From NCBI RefSeq assembly GCF_036099295.1, contig NZ_CP107976.1:2046001-2110000 (forward strand): a stretch of DNA of 64,000 bases, in the 5' to 3' direction. The first letter of the stretch is position 1, and each line of letters starts with the position of its first letter. This stretch comes from Streptomyces sp. NBC_00358. Its GTDB lineage: Bacteria > Actinomycetota > Actinomycetes > Streptomycetales > Streptomycetaceae. A program made the translations under genes and the position numbers. Shown here piece by piece: positions 43,984-54,593 of the stretch. The notes under the pieces were generated by a model. It saw only the letters and a program-made list of their open reading frames with translations, was not told the DNA's origin and made no database searches.

Positions 43984-44471
43984 GCGGCGCCCGTGACACC
44001 GTCGCCGTCCCCCGCGACTTCGACTTCCTCGTCGGAGACTGGGACGTCGTCAACCACCGCCGTACCGACTTCCTCGACCCCGGGAGCGACTGGGAGGAGT
44101 TCCCGGCCGTCAGCAGTTGCTGGAGCCTGTTCGGCGGGGCGGCGAACATCGACGAGATCGATGTGCCGAGCCAGGGGTGGACGGGGCTGACCCTGCGGCT
44201 CTTCGACGTCGAGACCGGGCGGTGGTCGCTGAACTGGTCCTCCAGCCGCAGCGGGAAGCTGTTCCCGCCGGTGCTCGGGCGGTTCGGGCCGGACGGGCGG
44301 GGCGAGTTCCTCGGCGACGACACCCATGACGGGAAGGACGTGCGGGTGCGGTTCGTGTGGTCGGGGATCTCGGGGACGACGGCCCGCTGGGAGCAGGCGT
44401 TCTCCTTCGACGGAGAGAAGACCTGGCTGACCAACTGGACCATGCGGTTCACACGGAGGAGGGCCGCCTGA
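43980..44471 (+). CDS. Small beta-barrel-like protein (DUF1579-type)
   Basis: A 163-residue protein that opens with 'DFDFLVGDWDVVNHRR', the motif with which DUF1579/lipocalin-like proteins of this class begin. It continues with regularly spaced Trp residues ('GRWSLNWSSSRSG', 'RWEQAFSFDGEKTW', 'NWTMRFTR'). There is no signal peptide. It is translationally coupled to the preceding conserved hypothetical gene through ATGA. Function unknown; a small-molecule-binding barrel is plausible. Confidence 0.7.
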   Translation: MSGARDTVAVPRDFDFLVGDWDVVNHRRTDFLDPGSDWEEFPAVSSCWSLFGGAANIDEIDVPSQGWTGLTLRLFDVETGRWSLNWSSSRSGKLFPPVLGRFGPDGRGEFLGDDTHDGKDVRVRFVWSGISGTTARWEQAFSFDGEKTWLTNWTMRFTRRRAA

Positions 44472-44528
44472 CCCGCGCCGAGCCGTGGTTCTCGCGTCTC
44501 CGGTCGCGTACGTGCCGGTTCGGGCGGC

Positions 44529-45245
44529 TCATTGCCTGCGGAACGCCCTGAGGGTGAACTCGGGTTCCTGGCGCGGGACATCCGGGTCCGGCAACATCTC
44601 TACGCGGTCGGCGAGTCGGGGGCCGCCGGCCGCGTAGAGCTGGCGGGTCCGGATGTAGTGGGCGACGCGGCGCGGGGTCCGGCCCTGGCCATGGCCCCGG
44701 AAACGGGCCGCACCGCCCGGGACCAGGCCGTGTTCGGCGGCCTGCGCCGTGACACGGTCGGCTCCGTCCGTGGCGCGCTCGGTGCCATAGGTCACGGTCA
44801 ACGCGTCTATGTCGCTGCCGACATGGTGGGCCGCGGCCTTGTCGACGGTCGTGCCGAACACACCACCGGGGCGCAGGACCCGTGCGGCCTCGGCGACGAC
44901 GGGTCCCGCGTCGTCCAGCAGGTGCAACAGCCAGACGGCGGAGACGGCGTCGAACGAGCAGTCGGCGAACGGGAGTCGACGGCAGTCCGCGCGGACGACC
45001 GCTCCCGGGAGACGCTCCGCCGCCCTGCGCGTCATCCCGTCCGCCGCGTCCGTGCCCGTGACCGCGAGACCGGGCCGGCCGGTGGCGAGCCGGCGGGTCA
45101 CGATGCCCGTGCCGCAGGCCAGGTCGAGCAGGCTGCCGGCGTTCTTGGGGACCAGCGCGAGCACCGCTTCGGCAGCCGCCGCGGCCCGTGGCTCGCCGCC
45201 CCGCGTCGCGTCGTACCCGTCCGCTTCCTTGTCGTAGTCCAGCAC
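44529..45245 (-). CDS. Class I SAM-dependent methyltransferase
   Basis: A 238-residue methyltransferase: 'DYDKEADGYDATRGG' start typical of the UbiE/BioC-like group, SAM motif 'LLDLACGTGIVTRRL' near residues 40-54, 'GTDAADGM', 'LPFADCSFDAVSAVWLLH' and 'RVLRPGGVFGTTV'. The GTG at 45245 lies 5 bases after the stop of the pterin dehydratase gene. It has a weak ribosome binding site, consistent with translational coupling. Substrate unknown. Confidence 0.85.
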   Translation of the reverse strand: MLDYDKEADGYDATRGGEPRAAAAAEAVLALVPKNAGSLLDLACGTGIVTRRLATGRPGLAVTGTDAADGMTRRAAERLPGAVVRADCRRLPFADCSFDAVSAVWLLHLLDDAGPVVAEAARVLRPGGVFGTTVDKAAAHHVGSDIDALTVTYGTERATDGADRVTAQAAEHGLVPGGAARFRGHGQGRTPRRVAHYIRTRQLYAAGGPRLADRVEMLPDPDVPRQEPEFTLRAFRRQ

Positions 45246-45250
45246 GGAGG

Positions 45251-45556
45251 TCAGTCTGCCCCGTGCCCCGGCGCGAGTTCCTCCACCCTGCGGGCGAGAT
45301 CGAAGTCGAGCGCGGTGACGGCGCCGCCGACGCTGTGCGTGTTCACGGTGAGGGCGATCGTGTTGTAGCCGAGGGTGAGGTCGGAGTGGTGGTCCAGCTC
45401 CTCCTGCACCTGGGCGATGTGCACGACCATCGCGGTCGCCGCGAAGTGCGAGCCGAGCCGGTAGGTACGCGCGAGCCGGTCGCCCTCCAGCGACCAGCCG
45501 GGCAGCTCCGCCAGCCGCTCCTCGATCTCCTTCTGTGCCAGCGCTTCGACGGCCAT
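45251..45556 (-). CDS. Pterin-4a-carbinolamine dehydratase family protein
   Basis: A 101-residue protein of the PCD/DCoH fold. The active-site motif 'EELDHHSDLTLGYNTIAL' shows the paired histidines, followed by 'THSVGGAVTALDFDLARRVEEL'. Known family reaction: dehydration of 4a-hydroxytetrahydrobiopterin, recycling the cofactor of aromatic amino acid hydroxylases. No hydroxylase gene is nearby. ATG 45556 follows 'GAAGGGATCC'. It forms a two-gene unit with the methyltransferase. Confidence 0.88.
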   Translation of the reverse strand: MAVEALAQKEIEERLAELPGWSLEGDRLARTYRLGSHFAATAMVVHIAQVQEELDHHSDLTLGYNTIALTVNTHSVGGAVTALDFDLARRVEELAPGHGAD

Positions 45557-45719
45557 GGAATGGATCCCTTCGTACGGCGGGTGAGATGTGCGGAACGGGA
45601 CGAGGGTGCGGGGGCGGGACGACAGGTGCGGGGCGGGGTCCTTGCCAGCGTGCCACAGCCGCACCCGGCAGGCAGGCAGGGCACGAGGGGCGCGGCGCGC
45701 GGTGCTCGCGGCGCGCCGC

Positions 45720-46790
45720 TCACCGTCGTACGCACTCCGCGGCGAAATCGTCCGCCAGGACCGTGGTCGTCGCGCGGCCCTCGATCCGTTCCAGCCACTC
45801 CTGGGGCAGCCCGTGGTCGCCGTGCAGGGCGCCGAGGAGGTTGCCGCAGATCGCGCCGGTGGAGTCGCTGTCACCCGAGTGGTTGACGGACAGGAGCAGG
45901 GCGTCGGTGACCTCTGGCACGGCGAGCGCGCAGTAGACGGCGATCGCCAGGGCCTCCTCCGCGATCCAGCCGGCGCCGAGCGACTCGACCTTCTCGGCGG
46001 TCGGACCGTCTTCGGAGGCGAGGTCGAGGGCGCCGTTCAGGGCGGCCGTGGTCTCCTCGTGCCCGGGATGGCGGGCGAGCAGCCGCAGCGTACGCAGCAC
46101 GGAGCCCTCCAGGGATTCCCCGGAGACGAGGTGGGCGACGATCGCCGCGAGGGCGCCGGAGGCGTAGTACCCCGTGGGATGGCCGTGGGTCATCTGGGCA
46201 CAGCGCGCGGCCATGCCGAACGCGGTCCCGGCCGGGGTCCGGGCGAGACCGAAGGGCGCCGACCGCATGACCGCGCCGCACCCCTTGGAGTCCGGGTTGA
46301 CGGGTCCGGGCGGTCCGAGCTCGCTCGCCGGGTCGGGACAGTGGTCCTGCTGCCGGAGCCCGGAGAGGCAGGCGTTGCCGGGCGCACGGCGGGCGTACAG
46401 CCAGCTCTGCGCGGCGAGTCCGCCGTGGACGTCCGGGCCGGGTCCGGGCTCGGTCTGGGTGTCCAGCCACCGGCCGTAGGCCCAGCGCACCAGCCGTGAC
46501 CAGCCGCCCCCGATGCCCTTGTGCCGCTCGCGTGCGTGCGCCTGCTGAAGGCCCTCCACCGTGAACAGGGTCATCTGGGTGTCGTCACTGATCCGGCCGG
46601 TCACCCCGTCCGTGTCCGGGACGGGCCCGCTCACCCCGCGTGGTCCGTGCACGGCACGGATCCGGTCCAGGGAGTCGAACTCGACGGGATAGCCGAGGGC
46701 GTCGCCGAGCGCTCCGCCCAGCAGGCAGCCGCGGACGCGGGCCCGGTAGAGGGCCTCGGCCTCCCAGGACAGGTTCCACCAGTCGTTCAC
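45720..46790 (-). CDS. ADP-ribosylglycohydrolase
   Basis: A 356-residue member of the DraG/ARH family. Metal-binding motifs are visible: 'GCLLGGALGDALGYPVEF' at the N-terminus, 'RISDDTQMTLFT' about residue 66, and 'SVNHSGDSDSTGAICGN' near the C-terminus with the paired Asp residues. It removes ADP-ribose from proteins or nucleic acids using two Mg ions. Only 27 bases separate its start from the divergent XRE regulator, so their promoters must overlap or one transcript is leaderless. No ADP-ribosyltransferase gene is adjacent. Confidence 0.92.
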   Translation of the reverse strand: MNDWWNLSWEAEALYRARVRGCLLGGALGDALGYPVEFDSLDRIRAVHGPRGVSGPVPDTDGVTGRISDDTQMTLFTVEGLQQAHARERHKGIGGGWSRLVRWAYGRWLDTQTEPGPGPDVHGGLAAQSWLYARRAPGNACLSGLRQQDHCPDPASELGPPGPVNPDSKGCGAVMRSAPFGLARTPAGTAFGMAARCAQMTHGHPTGYYASGALAAIVAHLVSGESLEGSVLRTLRLLARHPGHEETTAALNGALDLASEDGPTAEKVESLGAGWIAEEALAIAVYCALAVPEVTDALLLSVNHSGDSDSTGAICGNLLGALHGDHGLPQEWLERIEGRATTTVLADDFAAECVRR

Positions 46791-46817
46791 GTGCCACTCC
46801 TCGACTACGGTCCTCGT

Positions 46818-47654
46818 ATGAGCATTGTCCCGCCCGGCCCCGCCGCCGCCTCAAGTGCCTTCGCCGAGAGGGGCGTCGGGCCGCTGCTGCGCGGCTGGCG
46901 GGAGGAGCGGCGGGTGAGTCAGCTTGAACTGGCGCTGCGGGCCGGGTCCTCGGCCCGGCACATCAGTTTCGTCGAGACGGGCCGCTCCCGTCCCAGCGAG
47001 GAGATGGTGCTGCGGCTCGCCGAACACCTCGACGTGCCGGTGCGGGAGCGCAACGCGCTGCTGCTCGCGGCCGGTTACGCCCCGCACTATCCGGAGACAT
47101 CGCTCGACGACCCCTCGATGGAGGCGCTGCGCGAGGGCCTGGAGCGGCTGATCCAGGGCTACGAGCCGTATCCGGCGCTGGTGGTCGACGCGACGTACGA
47201 CGTCGTCGCCGCGAACCGGGGCATCGCCCTGCTGCTGGACGGTGTCCCGGAACGGCTCCTCGCGCCGCCGCTGAACGCGATTCGGCTGGCCCTCCACCCG
47301 GAGGGCCTGGCGCCGCGCATCCGCAATCTTCGCGCGTGGCGGGATCATCTGCTCGCCCAGATGGACCGGCAGATCGCGTTGCGCCGCTCGCCGCGACTGC
47401 GGGCCCTGTACGAGGAGGTGGCGGCGTATCCGGTTCCGGACCGGGACGCGTCGCAGGACCGCGAGCCCCTCGGTCCCGCCCCTCACCTCGCGCTCCCGTT
47501 GCGGATCGAGCACAAGGGCCGGGTGCTGTCGTTCATCTCGACCATCTCGACGTTCAACACCCCGATGGACGTGACCGTCTCCGAGCTGGCCATCGAGACG
47601 TTCCTGCCGGCGGATCCGGCGACGGGCAAGTACCTTCACTCACTGCGTTCCTGA
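46818..47654 (+). CDS. XRE-family regulator with MmyB-like ligand-binding domain
   Basis: A 278-residue regulator. The Cro/C1-type helix-turn-helix (about 25-80; 'LLRGWREERRVSQLELALRAGSSARHISFVETGRSRPS' in overlapping pieces) is followed by a PAS-like MmyB/MLTR domain ('LIQGYEPYPALVVDATYDVVAANRG', in pieces; 'STISTFNTPMDVTVSELAIETFLPAD', in pieces). This type often controls a divergent oxidoreductase. Here the divergent neighbour is the ADP-ribosylglycohydrolase, 27 bases away. Starts at ATG 46818 without a clear Shine-Dalgarno. Confidence 0.88.
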   Translation: MSIVPPGPAAASSAFAERGVGPLLRGWREERRVSQLELALRAGSSARHISFVETGRSRPSEEMVLRLAEHLDVPVRERNALLLAAGYAPHYPETSLDDPSMEALREGLERLIQGYEPYPALVVDATYDVVAANRGIALLLDGVPERLLAPPLNAIRLALHPEGLAPRIRNLRAWRDHLLAQMDRQIALRRSPRLRALYEEVAAYPVPDRDASQDREPLGPAPHLALPLRIEHKGRVLSFISTISTFNTPMDVTVSELAIETFLPADPATGKYLHSLRS

Positions 47655-47824
47655 GGGCTGATCGCTCCCGGGAGAGCCGGTGTTCCGGCCACGCGGCGCG
47701 AGACACCGGTGGGTGCAGCGGGCCTCAAATCGCCCTGGACGTCGTCGTGTTGAGGGCAACCTCTGTTGGTTCTCCACAGGCATGGCACACTGCACGCATA
47801 CTTCGGCGCGTGGGGAGGCGTGGC

Positions 47825-48688
47825 GTGAGTGAGCGGCGACCGGCACCCACCGTGGGACAGGTGGTTCTGGGGCGACGGCTGCAGGAACTGCGCGAGGCCG
47901 CTGGTCTGAAGCGGGAGGAGGCGGCGCTCGTCCTGCGGGTCGCGCCGGCGACCGTACGGCGGATGGAGATGGCCGAGGTCGCACTCAAGATCCCTTACGT
48001 ACAGGTGCTGCTGACGACGTACGGGGTGGCCGACGACGAGTCCGACGTCTTCGTGGCGCTGGCCGAGGAGGCGAACGAGCCGGGCTGGTGGCAGCGGTAC
48101 CACGACGTGCTGCCGGACTGGTTCAGCATGCACGTCAGCCTGGAGGGTGCCGCGCGGCTGATCCGTTCGTACGAGCCGCACTTCGTGCCGGGGCTGCTGC
48201 AGACCGAGGAGTACGCGCGGGCCGTGCTGGAGGCCGGAACGGTCGGGCAAACGGGCCCCGAGGCCATCGACCGGCATGTGGCGCTGCGCATGAAGCGGCA
48301 GGCGCTGCTCACCCGCGAGAACCCTCCGCATCTCTGGGTGATCATGGACGAGACGGCGCTGCTGCGTCCGGTGAGCACCCGGGCCGAGGTCATGCGCGAG
48401 CAGATGGACCGGCTCCTCGAATGGATCGAGCTCGACCATGTCACCCTGCAGGTGGCGGAGTTCGCGGCAGGCCCGCACCCGGGGACGTACACGTCCTTCG
48501 CCCTGTTCCGCTTCGCCGAACGGGAACTGCCGGACATCGTGTACAGCGAGTACGTGACCGGCGCCCTCTATCTCGACGCGCGCGAGGAGGTGGCCCTGCA
48601 CCTGGAGGTGCTGGACCACATGTCGGCCCACGCCGCCTCCGCCCAGCGCACCAAGGAAGTCCTCCAGGAGTTCCGCGAGCGCTACTGA
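47825..48688 (+). CDS. XRE-family regulator with DUF5753 domain
   Basis: A 287-residue protein of the abundant Streptomyces XRE-DUF5753 group. The HTH spans about residues 12-68 ('LGRRLQELREAAGLKREEAALVLRV', in pieces). The DUF5753 sensor begins 'EPGWWQRYHDVLPDWF' and includes 'YEPHFVPGLLQTEEYARAVL', 'ENPPHLWVIMDETALLRPV' and 'DIVYSEYVTGALYLD'. Such genes are normally followed by a small DUF397 gene; none is present here. The GTG start follows GGGGAGG. The target is unknown. Confidence 0.9.
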   Translation: MSERRPAPTVGQVVLGRRLQELREAAGLKREEAALVLRVAPATVRRMEMAEVALKIPYVQVLLTTYGVADDESDVFVALAEEANEPGWWQRYHDVLPDWFSMHVSLEGAARLIRSYEPHFVPGLLQTEEYARAVLEAGTVGQTGPEAIDRHVALRMKRQALLTRENPPHLWVIMDETALLRPVSTRAEVMREQMDRLLEWIELDHVTLQVAEFAAGPHPGTYTSFALFRFAERELPDIVYSEYVTGALYLDAREEVALHLEVLDHMSAHAASAQRTKEVLQEFRERY

Positions 48689-48694
48689 GCGGGC

Positions 48695-48825
48695 GCGGGT
48701 CCCGCTCGGCGGGACGGCGGGTCCCGCTCGGCGAGCGGCGACGGGCGGGGGCAGGACCCCGCTCGGCGACCGGCGCCCGGCGACCGGCGACCGGCGGGGG
48801 CGGGTCCCGCTCGGCGAGGGGCCCT
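48695..48825. repeat. Repeated 'cccgctcggcg' words between convergent genes
   Basis: Four copies of (C)CCCGCTCGGCG occur at about 48701, 48723, 48758 and 48806 in a 141-base gap, mixed with 'ggcgaccggc' repeats. They can fold into several alternative hairpins and may serve as the transcription end for the XRE gene and the leftward dnaK. Confidence 0.6.
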
Positions 48826-48829
48826 ACGC

Positions 48830-50704
<1,875 letters not shown>

Positions 50705-50740
50705 GTCCGTCCCCTTCCGCCCGGGCTCTGCCCGCCCTCA

Positions 50741-50769
50741 AGCACAAGACGCGCGTTACCGCTTGTCAA
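50741..50769 (-). promoter_or_regulatory. Candidate promoter of the solitary dnaK
   Basis: On the leftward strand TTGACA (50769-50764) is followed after 17 bases by TGTGCT (50746-50741), 37 bp upstream of the start codon. An ACAAG-N12-CTTGT inverted repeat overlaps the promoter and could be an operator. Confidence 0.55.
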
Positions 50770-50797
50770 TGGCGCGGACGGCCGGGCGGGGGCGGAC

Positions 50798-50840
50798 ACG
50801 CCGATGCCGCGCCCTCACGGGGAGGGCGCGGCATCGGCGT
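50798..50840 (-). terminator. Hairpin terminator of the osmC-like gene
   Basis: A 19-base perfect stem (50798-50816 with 50822-50840) and 5-base loop, 7 bases behind the leftward osmC stop codon and before the dnaK promoter. No T-tract. Confidence 0.75.
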
Positions 50841-50847
50841 ACGTACG

Positions 50848-51273
50848 TCAGGCGAGCTTCGCCGACAGGGTGATCGTCGTACCGGTCAGGGCCTGGCTGA
50901 CCGGGCAGTTCTTCTTGGCGTCCTCGGCCGCGGCGACGAAGCCGTCGTTGTCGAGGCCCGGCACCGTGCCCTCGACCGTGAGGTGGATGCCGGTGATGCC
51001 CTCGCCGGGCTGGAAGGTGACGTCGGCGTTGGTGAGGAGCTTGGTGGGCGGGGTGCCGGCACCCGCGAGGGCGTGCGACAGCGCCATGGAGAAGCAGCTG
51101 GAGTGGGCGGCCGCGATGAGTTCCTCGGGGCTGGTCTTGCCGTTCGCGTCCTGGGCCCGCGACGCCCACGTCACCGGCTGCTGGCCGATGCCGGAGGAGT
51201 CGAAGGTGACGACGCCGTTGCCCTCGAGCAGGTTGCCTTCCCACACGGTGTGTGCGGTGCGCGTGGTTGCCAC
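50848..51273 (-). CDS. OsmC/Ohr-family peroxiredoxin
   Basis: A 141-residue OsmC-type protein. The two redox cysteines are in 'AAAHSSCFSMALSHAL' and 'DAKKNCPVSQALTG', with 'NGKTSPEELIAAAH' in front. OsmC/Ohr proteins are thiol-dependent peroxidases that reduce organic hydroperoxides in the cytoplasm. The GTG at 51273 follows 'GAAAGGAATCATC'. It is a single-gene unit with its own hairpin terminator; its neighbour dnaK is also a stress protein. Confidence 0.92.
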   Translation of the reverse strand: MATTRTAHTVWEGNLLEGNGVVTFDSSGIGQQPVTWASRAQDANGKTSPEELIAAAHSSCFSMALSHALAGAGTPPTKLLTNADVTFQPGEGITGIHLTVEGTVPGLDNDGFVAAAEDAKKNCPVSQALTGTTITLSAKLA

Positions 51274-51488
51274 GATGATTCCTTTCGGGTGTGGTCCCGT
51301 TGCCGGGGTCCGTGTCCCCCATCCGATCACACCCGGGCCCGGTGCACCCCGCGGATCGGGTGGCGACCTGCCGGGGCATGTCCGGGATTTCCCCGACAGG
51401 GGCCGTACACCGACCCGCTGACGCAACGTCGCCTGGCCCACCGGGACACGATGGCGTCGTGCCGCCGGGACGCTTTGGCGCCGGCCGC

Positions 51489-53294
51489 TCAGCTCACCCG
51501 GAAGACCGGTCCGCGCGCGGTGAACGGGAGACGCGCGCCCTGCGGGATCAGATAGGCGTGCTCGCGCCGCACCCGCAGAACGTCGCAGTATCCGTCCGTG
51601 ATCACCAGGACCGGTGCGCCGGGCGGGAAGTCGTCGGCGCGGTGCAGCAGGTCGATGCCCGGCTGCAGCACGGTGCCACCACGACCGCGCACCCGCACGC
51701 GTCCGGCTATCTCCGTGACCGGCAGATAGCCCGCGTCGTGCGGTGCGGCGTCGCAGAACACGACGCGGGCGGCCGGTACGTCACGGGCCCCGGCGTACGA
51801 GGCGATGGCGCCCAGCGCCTTGCCGAGCAGGGTGCGGTCCATGGAACCGGAGGTGTCGAGCACGACACCGAACGTGCAGCGGGCGATCTCCTCGGGCGGG
51901 AACCAGCGGCCCGCACGCGGGATGTCCGGGGTGGCCGCCTGCCGACGGGAGGGACGCGCGTACGACCGCAGGGGCTCGGGGCGCGGCACGAACTCGTCGA
52001 ACCAGCGGGCGAGCCGGGCGTCCCAGGGCAGTGGTGGATGGCTGAGCGCCCGGATCTCCTCGACCAGGCCGCCGGGCAGGAAGCCGCGCTCCTGCTGCTG
52101 GTGCAGGTCCAGGCCGTGGGCCAGACCCCGGCGGTAGAACTCGTCGAGGTCGACGTAGTCGCGCGGAGAGCCGAGGGGTCCGCCCAGGATGTCGCCGGTT
52201 CCCTTGCCGCGCGGCGTGGCGAGGCGGCGCATCCGGCGCAGATCGCCGGCGATCCGGTCGTAGACCTCCTCGGCGGACAGGTCCTTCAGTTCGGGATCGT
52301 GCAGCAGACCCTCGGGCATCGTGCCGATCCGCATCTCGCACAGCCAGCCGTTGATGACGTAGTCGGCGGCGATGTTGAAGAGGTACGGGTCCCGGGGGCC
52401 GCGGCGGTCGCCGTGGCGCAGGGCGGCGTGCAGCATCTCGTGGGCGAGGACGAACCGCCATTCCTCGTCGCTGAACCGCCGCAGCGGGTTGATGTAGATC
52501 TCGGCCGCCTCGGTGTCCACGGCGGCGACGGAGATGCCGTGGGCGCGGGCGATCTCGGCGTCGGCGACGAGGGTGATGCCCGCGGCGATGCCGCCGAGCA
52601 GCGGGTAGGAGGAGACGAACCAGCTCAGCGCCCGCTCCCAGGGCCGGAGCGGAACGGGCCCCTCGTTCATGGAGGCGCGCCGGCCGCCCGCCACGTCCAT
52701 GGCGGCGGACATGGTGCGGGTCAGCCCGTGGGCGAAGGCCACCTGCCAGTCGGCGGGCGCGGCGCCGTTCCAGCCGTTCCAGGGCACGAGCACCTGGTCC
52801 GGGTCGCCGCCCGCCGTGCCGCAGAGCTCGTACCGGGGCGGGATGCCGTCGCGGCGCCAGACCGCGGCGAGCCGTTCCTCGTCGCCGTCGGGGTAGGCGG
52901 CCGGGAGGTCCTCGGGGGCCGGACCGGGCGAGAAGCCGAGCAGGAAACGGTTCACCACGACGCAGCGGGCGGCGAGGTCGAAGCGGTCCGGCTGCTCGCG
53001 CGGACCGGCCGCGGCCGGGACGTGGCCGAAGCCCAGATGGATGACGGCGTGCGCCAAGGCCCAGGTCCAGACGGCGGGTTCGGCGCGGCGGGTGGGGTGG
53101 ACGTGCAGGGTTCCGTCGGAGTCGACGGTCACCAGCCCGTTCCGGGGAGCCCGGACGCACGTGTCCTCCCGGCAGACCCGGAAGCCGACGGCGTCCAGCG
53201 CCGGATTGAGCCGTGCCAGCCGCATCCCCTCGGCGAACGCCTCGGTGGCCGGATCGGGCTTGGTCTTGGCTCCGGGTTTACGGGAACGGCTCAC
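51489..53294 (-). CDS. VWA-like putative metallopeptidase (DUF2201 type)
   Basis: A 601-residue protein with a zinc-peptidase-like region and a C-terminal von Willebrand A-like domain. HExxH is 'LAHEMLHAALRHGD' (285-289), inside the DUF2201 N-terminal domain. An earlier 'ALAHAVIHLGFGH' (82-91) resembles a decayed copy of the same helix. The VWA-like part has the MIDAS sequence 'DTSGSMD' (480-486) and 'VLVITDG'. The GTG start overlaps the ATPase stop as GTGA, so the two are co-translated. MoxR ATPases with VWA partners act as chaperone-like assembly or activation machines; the client of this pair is unknown. Confidence 0.85.
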   Translation of the reverse strand: MSRSRKPGAKTKPDPATEAFAEGMRLARLNPALDAVGFRVCREDTCVRAPRNGLVTVDSDGTLHVHPTRRAEPAVWTWALAHAVIHLGFGHVPAAAGPREQPDRFDLAARCVVVNRFLLGFSPGPAPEDLPAAYPDGDEERLAAVWRRDGIPPRYELCGTAGGDPDQVLVPWNGWNGAAPADWQVAFAHGLTRTMSAAMDVAGGRRASMNEGPVPLRPWERALSWFVSSYPLLGGIAAGITLVADAEIARAHGISVAAVDTEAAEIYINPLRRFSDEEWRFVLAHEMLHAALRHGDRRGPRDPYLFNIAADYVINGWLCEMRIGTMPEGLLHDPELKDLSAEEVYDRIAGDLRRMRRLATPRGKGTGDILGGPLGSPRDYVDLDEFYRRGLAHGLDLHQQQERGFLPGGLVEEIRALSHPPLPWDARLARWFDEFVPRPEPLRSYARPSRRQAATPDIPRAGRWFPPEEIARCTFGVVLDTSGSMDRTLLGKALGAIASYAGARDVPAARVVFCDAAPHDAGYLPVTEIAGRVRVRGRGGTVLQPGIDLLHRADDFPPGAPVLVITDGYCDVLRVRREHAYLIPQGARLPFTARGPVFRVS

Positions 53295-54352
53295 CGCCGC
53301 GCCTGCACCAGGCGCGGCATGTCCCGGGCCGCCTCCACCAGGAACCACGCGGGCAGGACGGGATTGCCGTCGGCGTCCGAGGCGATGACGCTCTGGGCGA
53401 CCTCGACGGATATCTCGGCGAGCTGGACGAGCAGGGACTTGGCCCGGTACGCGGTCTGCCGGGCGCTCGCCGGGACGTGGTCGCGGCCGGCGGGGAGTTC
53501 CTTGACGAGCCGGCCGCGGAAGGACTCCGCCAGGTAGTAGAGGAGATCGCGGTCCTCCAGGCGGGAGGGCCAGCGGGCGTCACCCTTGAGGATGGCCTCG
53601 ATGCCGAAGCGGCTGCGCACGATCTTGACGTAGCCGCAGAACGCGACGGCGTGCGCCGGCGTCAGCGTGCCGTGGGCGATCACCTTCAGGGTCTGCTCGT
53701 CGACAGCGTCACCGAAGGAGCCCAGGGCGTCGGAGAGCATGTGCCAGGAGCGCGGCGTGGAGAAGGGTTCCTCGGTCTTCGGCGGCTTGGACCACAGGTG
53801 GTCGGGGCGGTCGGTGAGGTGGTCGAGCACCCAGGGGTGGATGTCGTTCGCGGCCGCCCAGACCAGCCAGTCCTTCGGGGAGGCCTCCAGGTGGACGTGG
53901 GTGAGGCGGTTGACCAGTGCCGAGGCGATGGGGCGGGCCAGCGCGTTGTCCGTCGAGCGGTTGCCCGCGCCGATCACGATGGAGCCCTTCGGCAGCTCGT
54001 AGTCACCGATACGGCGGTCGAGGATCAGCGAGTAGAAGGCCTTCTGCACATCGGGGGTCGCCGCGTTCAGCTCGTCCAGGAAGAGGCAGTACGGCTCGTC
54101 ACGGGCGATGGCCTGCGGCGGGCAGAAGACGGAGCGTCCGTCGCGGATCTGCGGCACGCCGATCAGGTCCTCGGGTGCCAACTGCGTGCCCAGCAGGCTC
54201 ACGCACTCCAGCCCGAGCGATTCGGCGAACTCCCTGACCAGGGAGGACTTTCCGATGCCGGGGGCGCCCCAGAGGAAGACCGGCCGCACGGTGGCGAGAC
54301 CGAGCAGCAGCTCCGGAATACGGGCGGGAGTGACGGTGACGACTGCCTGCAC
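53291..54352 (-). CDS. MoxR-type AAA+ ATPase
   Basis: A 353-residue AAA+ protein: Walker A 'GAPGIGKSS' (29-37), Walker B 'YCLFLDEL' (88-95), sensor 1 'VIGAGNRSTDNALARP', and a helical lid domain. The short N-terminus places it in the MoxR group. The GTG start at 54352 follows 'GAGGAGCCCGCCT'. The last bases overlap the start of the VWA-metallopeptidase gene. As in other MoxR-VWA pairs, the ATPase probably remodels or activates a target held by the VWA protein. Confidence 0.88.
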   Translation of the reverse strand: MQAVVTVTPARIPELLLGLATVRPVFLWGAPGIGKSSLVREFAESLGLECVSLLGTQLAPEDLIGVPQIRDGRSVFCPPQAIARDEPYCLFLDELNAATPDVQKAFYSLILDRRIGDYELPKGSIVIGAGNRSTDNALARPIASALVNRLTHVHLEASPKDWLVWAAANDIHPWVLDHLTDRPDHLWSKPPKTEEPFSTPRSWHMLSDALGSFGDAVDEQTLKVIAHGTLTPAHAVAFCGYVKIVRSRFGIEAILKGDARWPSRLEDRDLLYYLAESFRGRLVKELPAGRDHVPASARQTAYRAKSLLVQLAEISVEVAQSVIASDADGNPVLPAWFLVEAARDMPRLVQARR

Positions 54353-54593
54353 AGGCGGGCTCCTCGAAGGGGGTGCGAGAGGGGGTGCGAAAAAAAAGGG
54401 GGGTGGGGGCGGGTGGCACGCCTGCGAAGGCGCGGCGTGCGATGCCCACAGTGTGGGCGTGGCCGTCCGCCCCCCGCCTCCCATTTTCCGGCGGACGCGC
54501 CCGCGCCCCGTGACCTTGCCGAGCCCCGGCCCGTCGCCGCGGCCGGGCGGCCGCTCTCTCGTTCCCGGCGTCCCGCTCCCGGCGGAGCGCCGC

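Noticed and set aside
50741-50769. HAIR or CIRCE heat-shock element before dnaK
   Set aside because: Neither CTTGAGT-N7-ACTCAAG nor TTAGCACTC-N9-GAGTGCTAA is present; only a weaker ACAAG/CTTGT repeat.
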